A stretch of DNA of 64,000 nt from Tetrapyrgos nigripes. Lineage: Eukaryota > Basidiomycota > Agaricomycetes > Agaricales > Campanellaceae. The position numbers and the translations under genes are program-made. The stretch covers positions 62,001 through 126,000 of the forward strand of contig JAACJM010000033.1 of the NCBI GenBank assembly GCA_013368315.1. The letters run 5' to 3'. Positions 1-10,267 of the stretch are shown here, in pieces (positions within the stretch are counted from its first letter, which is position 1; the number at the start of each line of letters is the position of its first letter). The notes beneath the pieces are model-generated. The model did no database searches and was not told the origin of the DNA. It was given only the letters and a program-made list of their open reading frames with translations.

Positions 1-1510
1 ATACTCACACCTGCCCTGGAGGCTCCTAGTGTGTTTGTCAGGAAATCTTTCCCCTAGACAGTGCAATGCAAAGTGGTAGGTGTATTTGCTTTAGGAGAGG
101 GTTTCAGTATGCAGATACATGCATTTGGTTAGTCTGATGTGTTTTCTTTTTGTGGCCAGCATTGTGATAACCAGTTAGGTGCAGGTATGTGGGTTAACTT
201 GTTTACCATAGTCTATAATGTCTCCTTTCCTAATCTTTATGGACTTGTATTTGCTGCACCATCCTTCCTGTGCCTGTCAAATTACCCAGCCTGAGGATCT
301 CTCTTCTTCCATCATTGACTTCACTACGAGAAGGATGCCATTTAGGTGGTGTTAGCCTTGACACTCAGTATAGTAATCAGCGGTGCATTGTTGTACCTAG
401 TAATATGACATATTCCATCAGAATTCAGATTTTCACAGATTGAAGTTGAAATTGAGAAGCAGTAGCTTGCTGTTAATCAGTCAGATTCTGACTACTTATT
501 TTGCATATTTCTGTTCTACATATGATTCTGAGCTACAGATTCAGGTTTTCACAAATTCAGGTAGATTTTCAAGATACTAATTACATGTAATACTGTAGAT
601 TCATTTGCAACAACACTTGCCATGATGAGTGGTGAAGCAAGCCCAAAGATGACTCAGTAACCTACTACCATACTTAATGTACTTTGTTTCTCCTGGCAGT
701 TTCATTGACAATGCTTTCCACGGAGGACCAAGTGCTCCAGAAATCGACTAGAAACAAAGTTATCAATGAAAGGACTGTGACAAATGAAAGTTAAGAGGAT
801 TTATATACATAGGGAATGATAGTATTACGCATACAGGCTTTGAGTCACATATTATTGTATGCTCATGATGCTTCGAGGACTCCTTTAGCAGAAACATAGC
901 TTTGCTGAAAGGCTCAGAGTTGTAATGGCACAGTTCTACACTGCGCAAGCTTTTCTATGAAAGGAGTGTTTGGGAAATGGCAGCACTAAAGGATAAGAAA
1001 TTGGTCTCTGGAAGGCTCAATAGACAGCAGGCATTATAAATCTGCAGGTATCCCTGTGCATATGCTTAAGGTACACAGGTACTGAATAGGTACTTCAGGA
1101 TAGCTTAGCACATTGATAGGTAGCTTTCTATTAGGAGCTACTTGGAGAACATCTTGTACATTTATGAGCACTATCAATACTCACTGGGCTGTGAAACAAG
1201 TCATTTAAACTGGACATAATCTCACTCAGTAATGTCCCAATCAGAAAACTATAATTTATAGATCACTTAAAATGAGAAGAGCCTATGAATGAAATTGAGC
1301 TGTACATCTGACTTTTTTGAGAGAAATCTCAGTCACCAAGGCAATAGATAAGCAAATCAGCAGAGCAGTAAAGAGTGCAAATCGACAAGATGATTCAGGC
1401 AGCGACTGGAGGCAAGTAGCATATGGAAATGAACTTGAGGTGCTACAAAAAGTACAGATGTTGGGGCAAAGACCACCAAATGGTACAGGTATAGCTAGGG
1501 AAATGTCACC
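1..1510. other. Intergenic, no gene recognised
   Basis: About 1.5 kb without a convincing reading frame on either strand. The short frames present have no recognisable motif. The sequence is poor in CpG and holds only scattered short repeats such as variants of 'cagattttcacag' around 430-570. It lies downstream of the ankyrin gene that ends at 1511. Confidence 0.6.
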
Positions 1511-4491
1511 TTAGGCATGTGCCTCTGCCCTCTTGGCATAGAGAAGCTGGACAATCTCCTTGCAATTTTGATTTTTAGGGAAGGGGTGATGGGCTGCCCC
1601 ATATTCAGCTGCCTGAAAGGGTGTCCCATACTTACCACCTGAAAGTGCTCCTTGATTGTCATGTCCCTCTTCATCAAAACACACTCTCACCTTGAATGTT
1701 TGGGTCTGCCCCCTTGTCAAGCAGGAGCTCAACAATCTCCTTGTATCCTCTTAATGAGGCTGTCTGAAGGGCTGTCCCATGATCACCACCTGAAAGTGCT
1801 CTTTTAGTGTCATCTCCCTCTTTATACAAACACATTCTCACATTGAATGTTTGGGTCTGCCCCCTTGTCAAGCAGGAGCTCAACAATCTTCTTGTATCCT
1901 CTAAATAAGGCTGTCTGAAGGGCTGTCCCATAACAACCACCTGAAAGTGCTCTTTGAGTGACATCTCCCTCTTTATACAAACACATTCTCACCTTGAATG
2001 TTTGGGTCTGCCCCCTTGTCAAGCAGGAGCTCAACAATCTTCTTGTATCCTCTAAATGAGGCTGCCAGAAGAGCTGTCCCATTTTCCCCACCTGAAAGTG
2101 CTCTTTGAGTGACATCTCCCTCTTTATACAAACACATTCTCACCTTGAATGTTTGGGTCTACCCCCTTGTCAAGCAGGAGCTCAACAATCTCCTTGTATC
2201 CTCTAAATGAGGCTGCCAGAAGAGCTGTCCCATGATCACCACCTGAAAGTGCTCTTTGAGTGAAATCTCCCTCTTTATACAAACACATTCTCACCTTGAA
2301 TGTTTGGGTCTGCCCCCTTGTCAAGCAGGAGCTCAACAATCTTCTTGTATCCTCTAAATGAGGCTGCCAGAAGAGCTGTCCCATGATCACCACCTGAAAG
2401 TGCTCTTTGAGTGACATCTCCCTCTTTATACAAACACATTCTCACCTTGAATGTTTGGGTCTGCCCCCTTGTCAAGCAGGAGCTCAACAATCTTCTTGTA
2501 TCCTCTAAATGAGGCTGCCAGAAGAGCTGTCCCATGACCACCACCTGAAAGTGCTCTTTGAGTGACATCTCCCTCTTTATACAAACACATTCTCACCTTG
2601 AATGTTTGGGTCTGCCCCCTTGTCAAGCAGGAGCTCAACAATCTCCTTGTATCCAATAAATGAGGCTGTCTGAAGGGCTGTCCCATAATAACCACCTGAA
2701 AGTGCTCTTTGAGTGACATCTCCCTCTTTATACAAACACATTTTCACCTTGAATGTTTGGGTCTGCCCCCTTGTCAAGCAGGAGCTCAACAATCTCCTTG
2801 TATCCTTCAAATGAGGCTGCCTGAAGGGCTGTCCCATAATAACCACCTGAAAGTGCTCTTTGAGTGACATCTCCCTCTTTATACAAACACATTCTCACCT
2901 TGAATGTTTGGGTCTGCCCCCTTGTCAAGCAGGAGCTCAACAATCTCCTTGTATCCTTCACTTGAGGCTGCCTGAAGGGCTGTTACATATTTACCACCTG
3001 AAAGTGCTCTTTAAGTGACATCTCCTTTTAATCTGAACACATTCTCACCTTGAATGTTTGGGTCTGCCCCCTTGTCAAGCAGAAGCTCAACAAACTTCTT
3101 GTTACCATAATATGAAGCCACTTGGAGGGCTGTCACACAATCACATCCTAGTTTTTGCTTTCAGTTTCCATTTCCACAAAGAAACAATCATCATATTTTT
3201 ACCTTCAGCCTTTACATTCACATCAGCACCCCTGCTGGTCCAACTGTGAGCTGACTCCATTCCCTCCTCTTGCCTCTCAATTTCTTTCTTTAATGCTTCT
3301 GTATAGATCTTTCTCTTTTGCTTCTCAGTTCGCTTCTCACGCCGTTGTATAATGGTCTCTACAACGTCGCGTAGAGGTATTGCAATAAGGAGCATGGCAA
3401 GCACCTGTCCAAATGTCCAATTTGATCCATCTTGATCTGTGTTTTGTTGAAGAGTCAGCTCAGTGTCAACAATGAATGCAAGATTAATGGCTATAAGAAA
3501 AACCATGCCAATAATAATGGGCACAATGCTGTTTGAGGACTTGGACTGATGCTTGCCATACCATGCCTGGTACCCAATATACAGAAGAAGGAAAAACACT
3601 GCTGGAACAACTAAGTTCAACCCAGGTACCAGGAACAGTGAGTAGATTGCAAGGGACCATCCACGCAATCCCTTTGACCCTAGAGAAACATGATGCCCCA
3701 GAATGACAGTGGATTGAATTGGACAGGAGTTTGAAGCTCTGAATGAACCTCGCTCGCTCCATATCCAAACACCAAGAACAGCCATTATAGTCAAGTGAAG
3801 TGAGCCCAGGAGGAAAACAATCCTTCTGAAGACATTCTTGACGTATGACTGCTGTGGGTGCTTTGTATCCTGGTCTGTGAGCCACACTAATTAGTTGATC
3901 ATCTCAAAATTTGAACAAGGAAAATGAGCCCACTGCCTTCTAATTGCTTCTCGACGTCATTAGAACCAATCAACCTCTTTTCTGTAAACGGCGTGTTGAA
4001 ATAGGAAGTGAATAGCACATGGATTCGTAATTACCTTTTTTCGCTCGGAATCCTGGCTGGAAAAGCCCCCTAACCTCCGCCATCATCCTCCGGAATGATA
4101 GCTTGTTCCTAGCATGCCGTATCCATGCAGACAATTTTGGCTCAATTGGCGCCGGACCAGGCTGGCTCTTGTGCTGAACGTAGAGAAGAAAGTAGATAAA
4201 GGTATTCGTGTTGTTCATCCAGCTCAAATTGAGGACAATGCTCGCTTGAAAGCTAGATAATCCGAGCGTCGTAATCTGGACCATGGCCGAAATCAAGATG
4301 GCAAAGGCGGTAATGAGGATTGTGGTTGACTGGGTTTCGACGGACTCGAGTTCGTACAAAGACACCTCGCCATCCCAGAGAGCCCAAATGGCTGGGATGA
4401 AGCTGAGTAGATTTTGGATGTAGATTGCTGCACGGACGCCGATTCCTGAAATGTCTGGATCCGAAAGGAGGCAGGGGTTGTCTGCGTTCAT
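1511..4491 (-). CDS. Multi-pass membrane protein with C-terminal ankyrin array
   Basis: Seen: spliced model with exons 4491-4035, 3886-3203, 3147-3049, 2997-2899, then eight exons of about 99 bp spaced 151 bp, and a last exon 1638-1511. All junctions are phase 1 and the total is 753 codons including the stop, so the gene looks intact. Exon 1 holds hydrophobic stretches and the signature 'DPDISGIGVR', which I know from a large family of unstudied Agaricomycete membrane proteins. Exon 2 adds about four more membrane segments (for example around 'IVFLLGSLHLTIMAVLGVW') and a charged coiled stretch ending 'KKEIERQEEG'. Eleven ankyrin repeats follow ('GTALQAASFEGYKEIVELLL' and variants); the last is degenerate and ends at a TAA. 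The start at 4491 was chosen because the family signature follows directly; an in-frame ATG at 4533 is possible. Ankyrin repeats bind proteins; the partner is unknown. Intron 1 (148 bp) is the least certain junction. Confidence 0.75.
1639..3147 (-). repeat. Tandem array of 151-bp ankyrin exon-intron units
   Basis: Each unit is a 99-bp exon coding exactly one 33-residue ankyrin repeat followed by an intron of 51-52 bp that starts GTGAGAATG and ends CACTTTCAG. Unit starts are 150-151 bp apart through ten units (exon ends near 3049, 2899, 2748, 2597, 2446, 2295, 2144, 1993, 1842, 1691). Introns are nearly identical between units, so the exon and intron were multiplied together. Because 151 is not divisible by three, unspliced reading shifts frame at every unit. 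Confidence 0.9.
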
Positions 4492-4668
4492 CGCTGGACT
4501 CGATATTGGGGGGGAAGGAAGGAAGCAGCTCACGAGGCTGCGAGAATTGATCGATTTATACTACATATGAGATCACAAGTACAGGGTATGAGGGGAGCGA
4601 TGGAAGGAAGGAAGGTATGAGCATATGACAGCTTCCATGTTGTTATGACCCAAGTATTCTGTCTGTCT

Positions 4669-4706
4669 ACAGCTCTCTTCACAGCTCTCTTCACAGCTCT
4701 CTTCAC
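4669..4706. repeat. 12-bp tandem repeat, three copies
   Basis: The unit 'acagctctcttc' is repeated three times upstream of the membrane-ankyrin gene. It is probably a simple repeat in the 5' flank; no regulatory role can be claimed. Confidence 0.7.
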
Positions 4707-4979
4707 TCCAGCTGTATACTTCACAATTTGCGACTGTCAAGCAGCCTTTGGCCGAGTTCTTCTTCCTTGAAATTGTCCACCGGCAATATCTCCCCTCGTT
4801 CCCAATTCATTTTTCCGACGTAGACTCATAACATTCGTTACCACAACGCTTGTCCCTTTGCCCTCCATGCATCTTAACTCCTATTGACTCCCTAACTTCC
4901 TCATCCGCATGACCCTCTCACACTAAATTTACCTACAAATCATCGTCCCCCATCCCCACAGCTCCCGCAACCGCCTCAT

Positions 4980-6660
4980 CCCTTTTACCTTCTACTCCTC
5001 ACCGTCCTCTTTCCTCGCCCATAAACTAGCCGACACTCGACCGCTGGATAGCATCATTACGTCCTCGAGTCTACAGAGTGCTGGTGTACCCGCCGCTACG
5101 CATACGAGCCGATTCCTCGTCCAGAAGTATGGCTGGTACGGCTGCGGGATTGATGCTCGTGCTGGGAGTAGCAGGGCTGGGCCATGGAAGCTTCAGCTCT
5201 GCGGGTTGAGAAGGCTGAGGGCTAGAGAGGAACACGGCATCATAGATGTCGCTGAAGAAGTAAAGAGATATGCAAGTGCGAGGACGTAGGTGGGTTTTCA
5301 GATTGTTTTCGTTCGGGATGGAGGTACTGACCGTTTGACTCTTATAGACCGGTACAATGCTGGTCTTATCCTTTTCATCTGGTCTCTGACGACGAAGACT
5401 ACGCGCTCTCCCTCCTTCACTCGTCTACTCGAGATAACTCTCTTTCTCTCCTTCTATTGTCAACTCTATATCATTGCTCTTCAAGAAATCTAGACCAAAG
5501 CCGATAGACAAACGACAATCCACGACATATGAAGAGGACAAGAGTCTGCGTGCATTCCCAATCCCAAACGTCCTGGCTCATTCAATCCTCGTGTTATGCT
5601 CACCACCCAACCACCAGACCATCCTACACACACGTTGGACGGCTTTATATAGATCCATCCGGGCCGCGTGACATCAGAGTTTTTTTTGACCCCGACGTGG
5701 ACCATGGTGCTCTCCAAAGCAGCCCTCCGAACTCGTGTCTCTCTTCAAATGTGGTCTAAGCCAGTGAGTCATTTCATCCATCTTTTGGCCGACATGGGCT
5801 CAATGCTTTCCTTACATCAGGTTTTCTCGTTCTATTGCTCTCGTTCCCCTCTTCTTTCGCTTCTTGACTCAGGTGCGCCTTGTTGCATTACTGAATGTCT
5901 TTTCCCGCCATCTAACTATGTCTCTTCAGAGGTCATATCAGTCTAGACCATCCGCGTTAGGCTCACACCTTCCTCTTCGTTACCGTCTGGTTTGGACCAA
6001 CAAACAAGATCCATTACACGGTCCTCAAACCCATTTCTACCAACAATGAACTCGTTTCTGGGGCATTTGACAACGCCAAATCTGATTCCGAGGCATCCGA
6101 GAGCTTCAATTCCAACGCTGGACGCGGGTGAGGCGACACCTCATCAACAGTGCAAAAGTGAGACGTACGAAGTATCTCTGGTTCTGGAGGATTCCAAGGG
6201 CGATCGGGTCCGGTTTAGAGACTTGTTCGTCTCTGCTTCTTGCTGTAAGGTCGTTGGATCAGTGTTCGTTCGTTCGGGGTGTAGGAGATAATTCTTGTGG
6301 TTTTCAACTCGAAGTCTCGTTTGTGGTACGTTGTATACATTCTTCACTTATTCTTCTCCTTCTAATTCACTATCTTATTCACTCTCCTATCCTCCAGGTG
6401 TTCCTCTTGCCGCACCACTCATCACATCATCAATCTGGACTGCAAAATTTCTGCAAAACCCTTATCCAAGGACCCAGCCAAATCTTGGCCGTTCTGGACG
6501 AGTGCGCCGCTTCCCGGGTTCCTCTACACCTATAACTTCGACTAGCACCCTCTCAGCTAACTTATTAAGTAGCTATGGGCCCGTAGAACCCTGTCCTCGT
6601 CAAGACCTACGACTACAACACAAAACATTCGGTCTATAGCTCGTGATGGACGACTTAAAC
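4980..6660 (+). pseudogene. Unidentified broken coding remnants
   Basis: Several plus-strand frames of 60-135 codons overlap and switch frame, with intron-like GT..AG pieces between them (for example near 5764 and 6775). Base composition is more CpG-rich than the transposon blocks, more like host genes. A stretch near 6010-6125 reads Ser/Asn-rich ('SDSEASESFNSNAG'). I do not recognise a family and cannot join the pieces into one open frame, so I treat this as a decayed gene or genes. It could instead hold real small exons that I failed to connect. Confidence 0.3.
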
Positions 6661-7191
6661 AACAGAAAAAGCTTGAGACTGCGTTGGGTCAGCTGATATG
6701 TGTTGGACGACTGTTTTCTTCGGTATTGATGCATGACGGCGCAGGGATATGGTTACCTGGGCGAGTGTTTTCTCGGTGCGTTTGATACACTCTTCCGGTG
6801 TTTACAGGATTGCTGATAGTGATCTCCTTCCTTTCGCAGGTCGTTTCTTTCTTCCAGTCAATGGTATTGGTCAAACCCCGGCTGCAAGCATACCAAAACT
6901 CCGGAAATGCTCAAGATATTGCCAGTGTTTACCCGAGTCAGATCTTAGTATTTCTCGGAGTAGTCTGAGCGTATGAAGAGACTGAATGGGTGCGAGAAGT
7001 GGTGCCGCCAGTTGGACTGCAAGTTATGGAATGAGATGGAATGTGAGGACGAGGAACTCCGCTTTGAGCAGTGTTGACAGTGTATAGCGGGTACGTGGAT
7101 CATCTGTTCAATTTTCGCATGAGCATTGAGACACTGACACACTTCTTTCTTAGGACAAAGATGATGAACTCCGTAACAGATACCTCTTCCA

Positions 7192-8246
7192 ATGATCCTA
7201 TCTGGACGACCTCAATGTCCCAAACTCCGCCGAATGCCCTACAAGGACGCCAACCGTCTTTGCTTGAAAATCCCGGACCGTTCGGGTGCCAACCCGACCA
7301 CCACGGTACGCAACACCGTCGTTCAGACCGGCGCCACCACTGGCTTCGTGACTGCATCCACTACCGCCCTCACTGTCAGTTCTGATACCAACGCCATTTC
7401 GCAAACCGCCACCACGGCGTTTACCGTAGATACGACCGACACCAATTCGACTTTCACTGAGATGCCCACTGTTACTACAACTACTACAACTTATACTTCG
7501 AAAATGTGAATTTCCATTTTCCTCTGATCCATCTTCAAACGCTCACGAGTACTTTCAGAAATTTATACACCTGCCCCGCGCCCCCAAACAAACGTGGCTC
7601 CTCCCTCCTAGGCGACGTCTACCCAGGATGCCCCAACTCTCTCAAGAAGGTTGCACTTGACATCGCCAAGACAGCGTGCGATTGCTTCCTGGGGCCTGTG
7701 CAGATGTCCAATGTCACATCCTTCATGACGCAGGCCACCACCGTCAGCGTCCCGCAAACCGTCACTCTTCTACCGTCACTCTGCTACCATCACTGTTCCC
7801 GCAGGATCCGTGACTACCTCCACCATCATCGAAACCTCCGTGTCCGCCACCACCACGACGACAAGCATCGTCACGACTACCCAGACTCCCCATACAACAA
7901 CGAGCACTACCGCGTAGACAGCGACGACGGTCACAACTGCTGCCACTCAGACCCAACGAGCCAGAATTACGTACCAATTCACCAATGCCGTTATGGCACC
8001 AGATATCACGACTACACACTCACCAATGATCCCGGACCGAACAATGACTACGCTGGAGCTATCAACACCTGCCTGTCGTCGTGCTATAATGAACGCAGCC
8101 AGGGATGTGTAACTTCGTTCGTCTTCCTCCAGTCGAGCACGCTCACTTGCTACAATTCTGTCATCCCAGTCAATGACGAGGGTCAGTACTTGTACTGTGA
8201 TCAATCCACTGATTTTTCGGCGGCATTCAGTATAGTACCATCTTGA
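7192..8246 (+). pseudogene. Thr/Ser-rich surface-type protein, frameshifted
   Basis: Seen: an exon reading 'TTTYTSK' after a long Thr/Ser-rich stretch (from about 7290), a likely intron 7506-7558 (GTGAATTTCC..TTTCAG), then a Cys-containing segment ('CNCFLGPV'-like) and a second Thr-rich stretch. The Thr-rich reading continues in a different frame between about 7790 and 7990 and contains a TAG near 7915. The end (about 8010-8246) returns to a Cys-rich domain with 'DPGPNNDYAGAINTCLSSCY' and ends at a TGA. Thr/Ser-rich linkers flanking small Cys-rich domains are usual in fungal secreted or wall proteins; the last domain resembles PAN/Apple-like modules. No signal peptide could be placed. At least two frame changes make it look broken. 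Confidence 0.4.
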
Positions 8247-8749
8247 ATTTTTCATCTACTACTTTACATTTCTATTTGGGTTTACTCGACGCATTGTACT
8301 CTTCTTCTTTTCCTCTCTGGTCGGCTGACTGATAGTCCGAGTGTTTACATTGTATGTATCCTTATATCTTGAGTATGACTATAGAATGACATTTCCTCTG
8401 TTACTTGAGCTTAGAAAACAACGCAAATATGCTCAAGTGAAGCATATATTGCTGACTCTTCAATCATCAACTTCTCTTCAAGCTTCAAGCACAACAATTA
8501 TCAATACGGAGTAATGGTGTATTGTTTGGCTACCTACCAAGTACATGAATCTGTCTAAGGACAAGAAGTGTACTCTATCAAATGACAGCTACTCGCCAGC
8601 TGTATTCATATGGAGCAAACAGAAGAGAGAATATACTTAGTCTGGGTACTGCAAATAAATTTTCAACGTTGTACTCCAAACAGCAAAGGAGGGGGGTAAC
8701 TCACCATTGAACGTATGCAAGCCGAATAAGACGATGCTTAAGAGCTTGA
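8247..8749. other. Intergenic, nothing recognised
   Basis: About 500 bp of AT-rich sequence between the surface-protein remnant and the Snf1 fragment. No coding signal or repeat termini seen. Confidence 0.5.
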
Positions 8750-9003
8750 GAGGTAGTCAAAGGAGAAGTCGAAGGTGAAGGAGACAGAGTGGTGGGAGAT
8801 AATGACGCAGACGCAGAAGCAGTGAGAGATAAAGACGTCGCAGTGGAAGTGGAATGAGAGTGAGATTGTGAGTACTAAGAACCGGAACCATCAAGAGTAA
8901 GAGGAGTTTCCCACTCGGTTTCACCCTCTGCAGGTAGAGTCTCGTCCCGGACAACACGGGTACAGACGCCTCCAAGTCTTTATAGTGTAGTAAAAGTACA
9001 GTT
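8750..9003 (-). pseudogene. Snf1-like kinase C-terminal fragment (copy A, inverted piece)
   Basis: On the minus strand this stretch closely matches two other places in the window: 32,840-33,240 (plus) and 57,730-58,290 (minus). All three contain the block that in the best frame reads 'WDETLPAEGEAKWETPL', followed by a Ser/Thr-rich linker. In the two larger copies the block lies in the region between the kinase domain and the C-terminal regulatory domain of an Snf1/AMPK-alpha-like gene. Here only about 250 bp remain, and the copy is cut at 9003 by the inserted element starting with 'tacatcagtaaaacggcaaa'. The same intron sequence resumes at 13,435 on the far side. Confidence 0.6.
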
Positions 9004-9220
9004 ACATCAGTAAAACGGCAAATCGACTTTCCCCCACTTTTCGGAGCTTTCGGTAACTTTTTCCCATCAAGACTTTTGATCGACTTTTTTGATGGAAGCT
9101 TTTTCCGACTTCTACTTTCTTCTGGAAGCCTTTTCCCGCCTTTTACTTTTTTCCGAATGGTACCTACTTTTCAACAACTTTTGCCAGCTTTTCCCGAGCT
9201 TTTCTGGAGGATCTCACTTT

Positions 9221-10260
9221 CTACACCAAATGGGTAAAATAGACTCGAGTCAAGTACGAACATGTATTAATTCTCCCGTCTGGTATTGTACTGTCTGGGA
9301 AACTCTCTGAGATTTGGCACATACACACTTTGCTTAATCCACTTACATGTAGGAACACAGCCTGAGGGAAGAGGCGGGAGGAAGCTGAGGGACGCTTAGA
9401 GGGTCTCGAGCCTCTATGCAAAGACTTAACGAAATTTTGATGCAGCCGCAGCTCCGGTAAATGCCGGTCAACTGTATAGCTGCAGTCACATGTTGTGTTG
9501 ACTTTGCGATTGCACGTCCATCCCAACCTTCACTGTGTCCAGTCACTGCACTCATCCTCGTCACCCTTCAGCGCTTTTTTGACGGTACGTTTGTCATTTC
9601 TAAAAGTCTTTCTTACCGCGCTAAATGCTTTGTTGTCCTAGCGCAACTCCCAGCTCACCCGAATATTTGCAATGTGTCAGTGGAGAGATAGGAACGGATA
9701 GGTGCATGCTTTACATTTTCTAGTCCTTCAACATGTCTGACTTGTCCCCGCTATTCCGCTGTGCTGCATACTGAGGTAGTTTAATCCTTGAAAGGACAGT
9801 TTGTGGTGCATTTCTTTTACACTTTTTTTTTACTGTAATTATTACTAACGCAGAGATCTTCCTCCTTCAGGCATAGGATATCTTTTGAAGAGGCATATTT
9901 GTTTGGTAAGTCAGCTTGTTCTCCACGACGCGATATTGGAACCTAACCTGCTGTGTACATTCAGGATGATGGGTTCTGCTTTCATTGGTTGACGGTACAC
10001 TGTGACGACTGAATTGTATGCAGCAGTGGTTGAGGGAAGGGCCCTGTCTATAGTACCATAGCACTTTCATTCCATGTACATATTTTACAGTGACTATAAT
10101 GATATATATCCCTTTTAATGCACTACTAATGGAAATCTAAGGTACAAGGAGGTGGTTTTACTAATCCTATTTAGCAGCTTTCCCTGCACCTTTTCAGCAG
10201 CTTTTCCAGTGACTTTCAAAAGCAGGAGGTAGCTTTCAAAAGCGATTGGGCCTGTGTTTT
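9221..10260. other. Non-coding interior of the TIR element
   Basis: Short frames on both strands (for example 9221-9526 and 9867-10070, minus) show no family motif. I see nothing functional here beyond the repeat character noted for the surrounding element. Confidence 0.4.
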
Positions 10261-10267
10261 GAAAGTA

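Noticed and set aside
763..948. 61-codon minus-strand frame in the first kilobase
   Set aside because: No motif, no neighbour context and no start context; indistinguishable from chance.
1674..2961. Series of 97-codon overlapping frames every 151 bp
   Set aside because: These are read-throughs of exon, intron and next exon in shifted frame; the spliced 33-residue ankyrin model explains all of them.
1639..3147. Regular repeats resembling a CRISPR array
   Set aside because: The unit is 151 bp with no unique spacers, and it codes ankyrin repeats in a eukaryotic gene.
5480..6640. Attempt to assign the 5-6.6 kb remnants to a sphingolipid or protease family
   Set aside because: A few residues looked suggestive, but no conserved motif in the right order could be shown.
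8757..8975. 72-codon Leu-rich frame
   Set aside because: It is the wrong frame of the Snf1 linker fragment, which codes Ser/Thr-rich sequence in its homologous copies.
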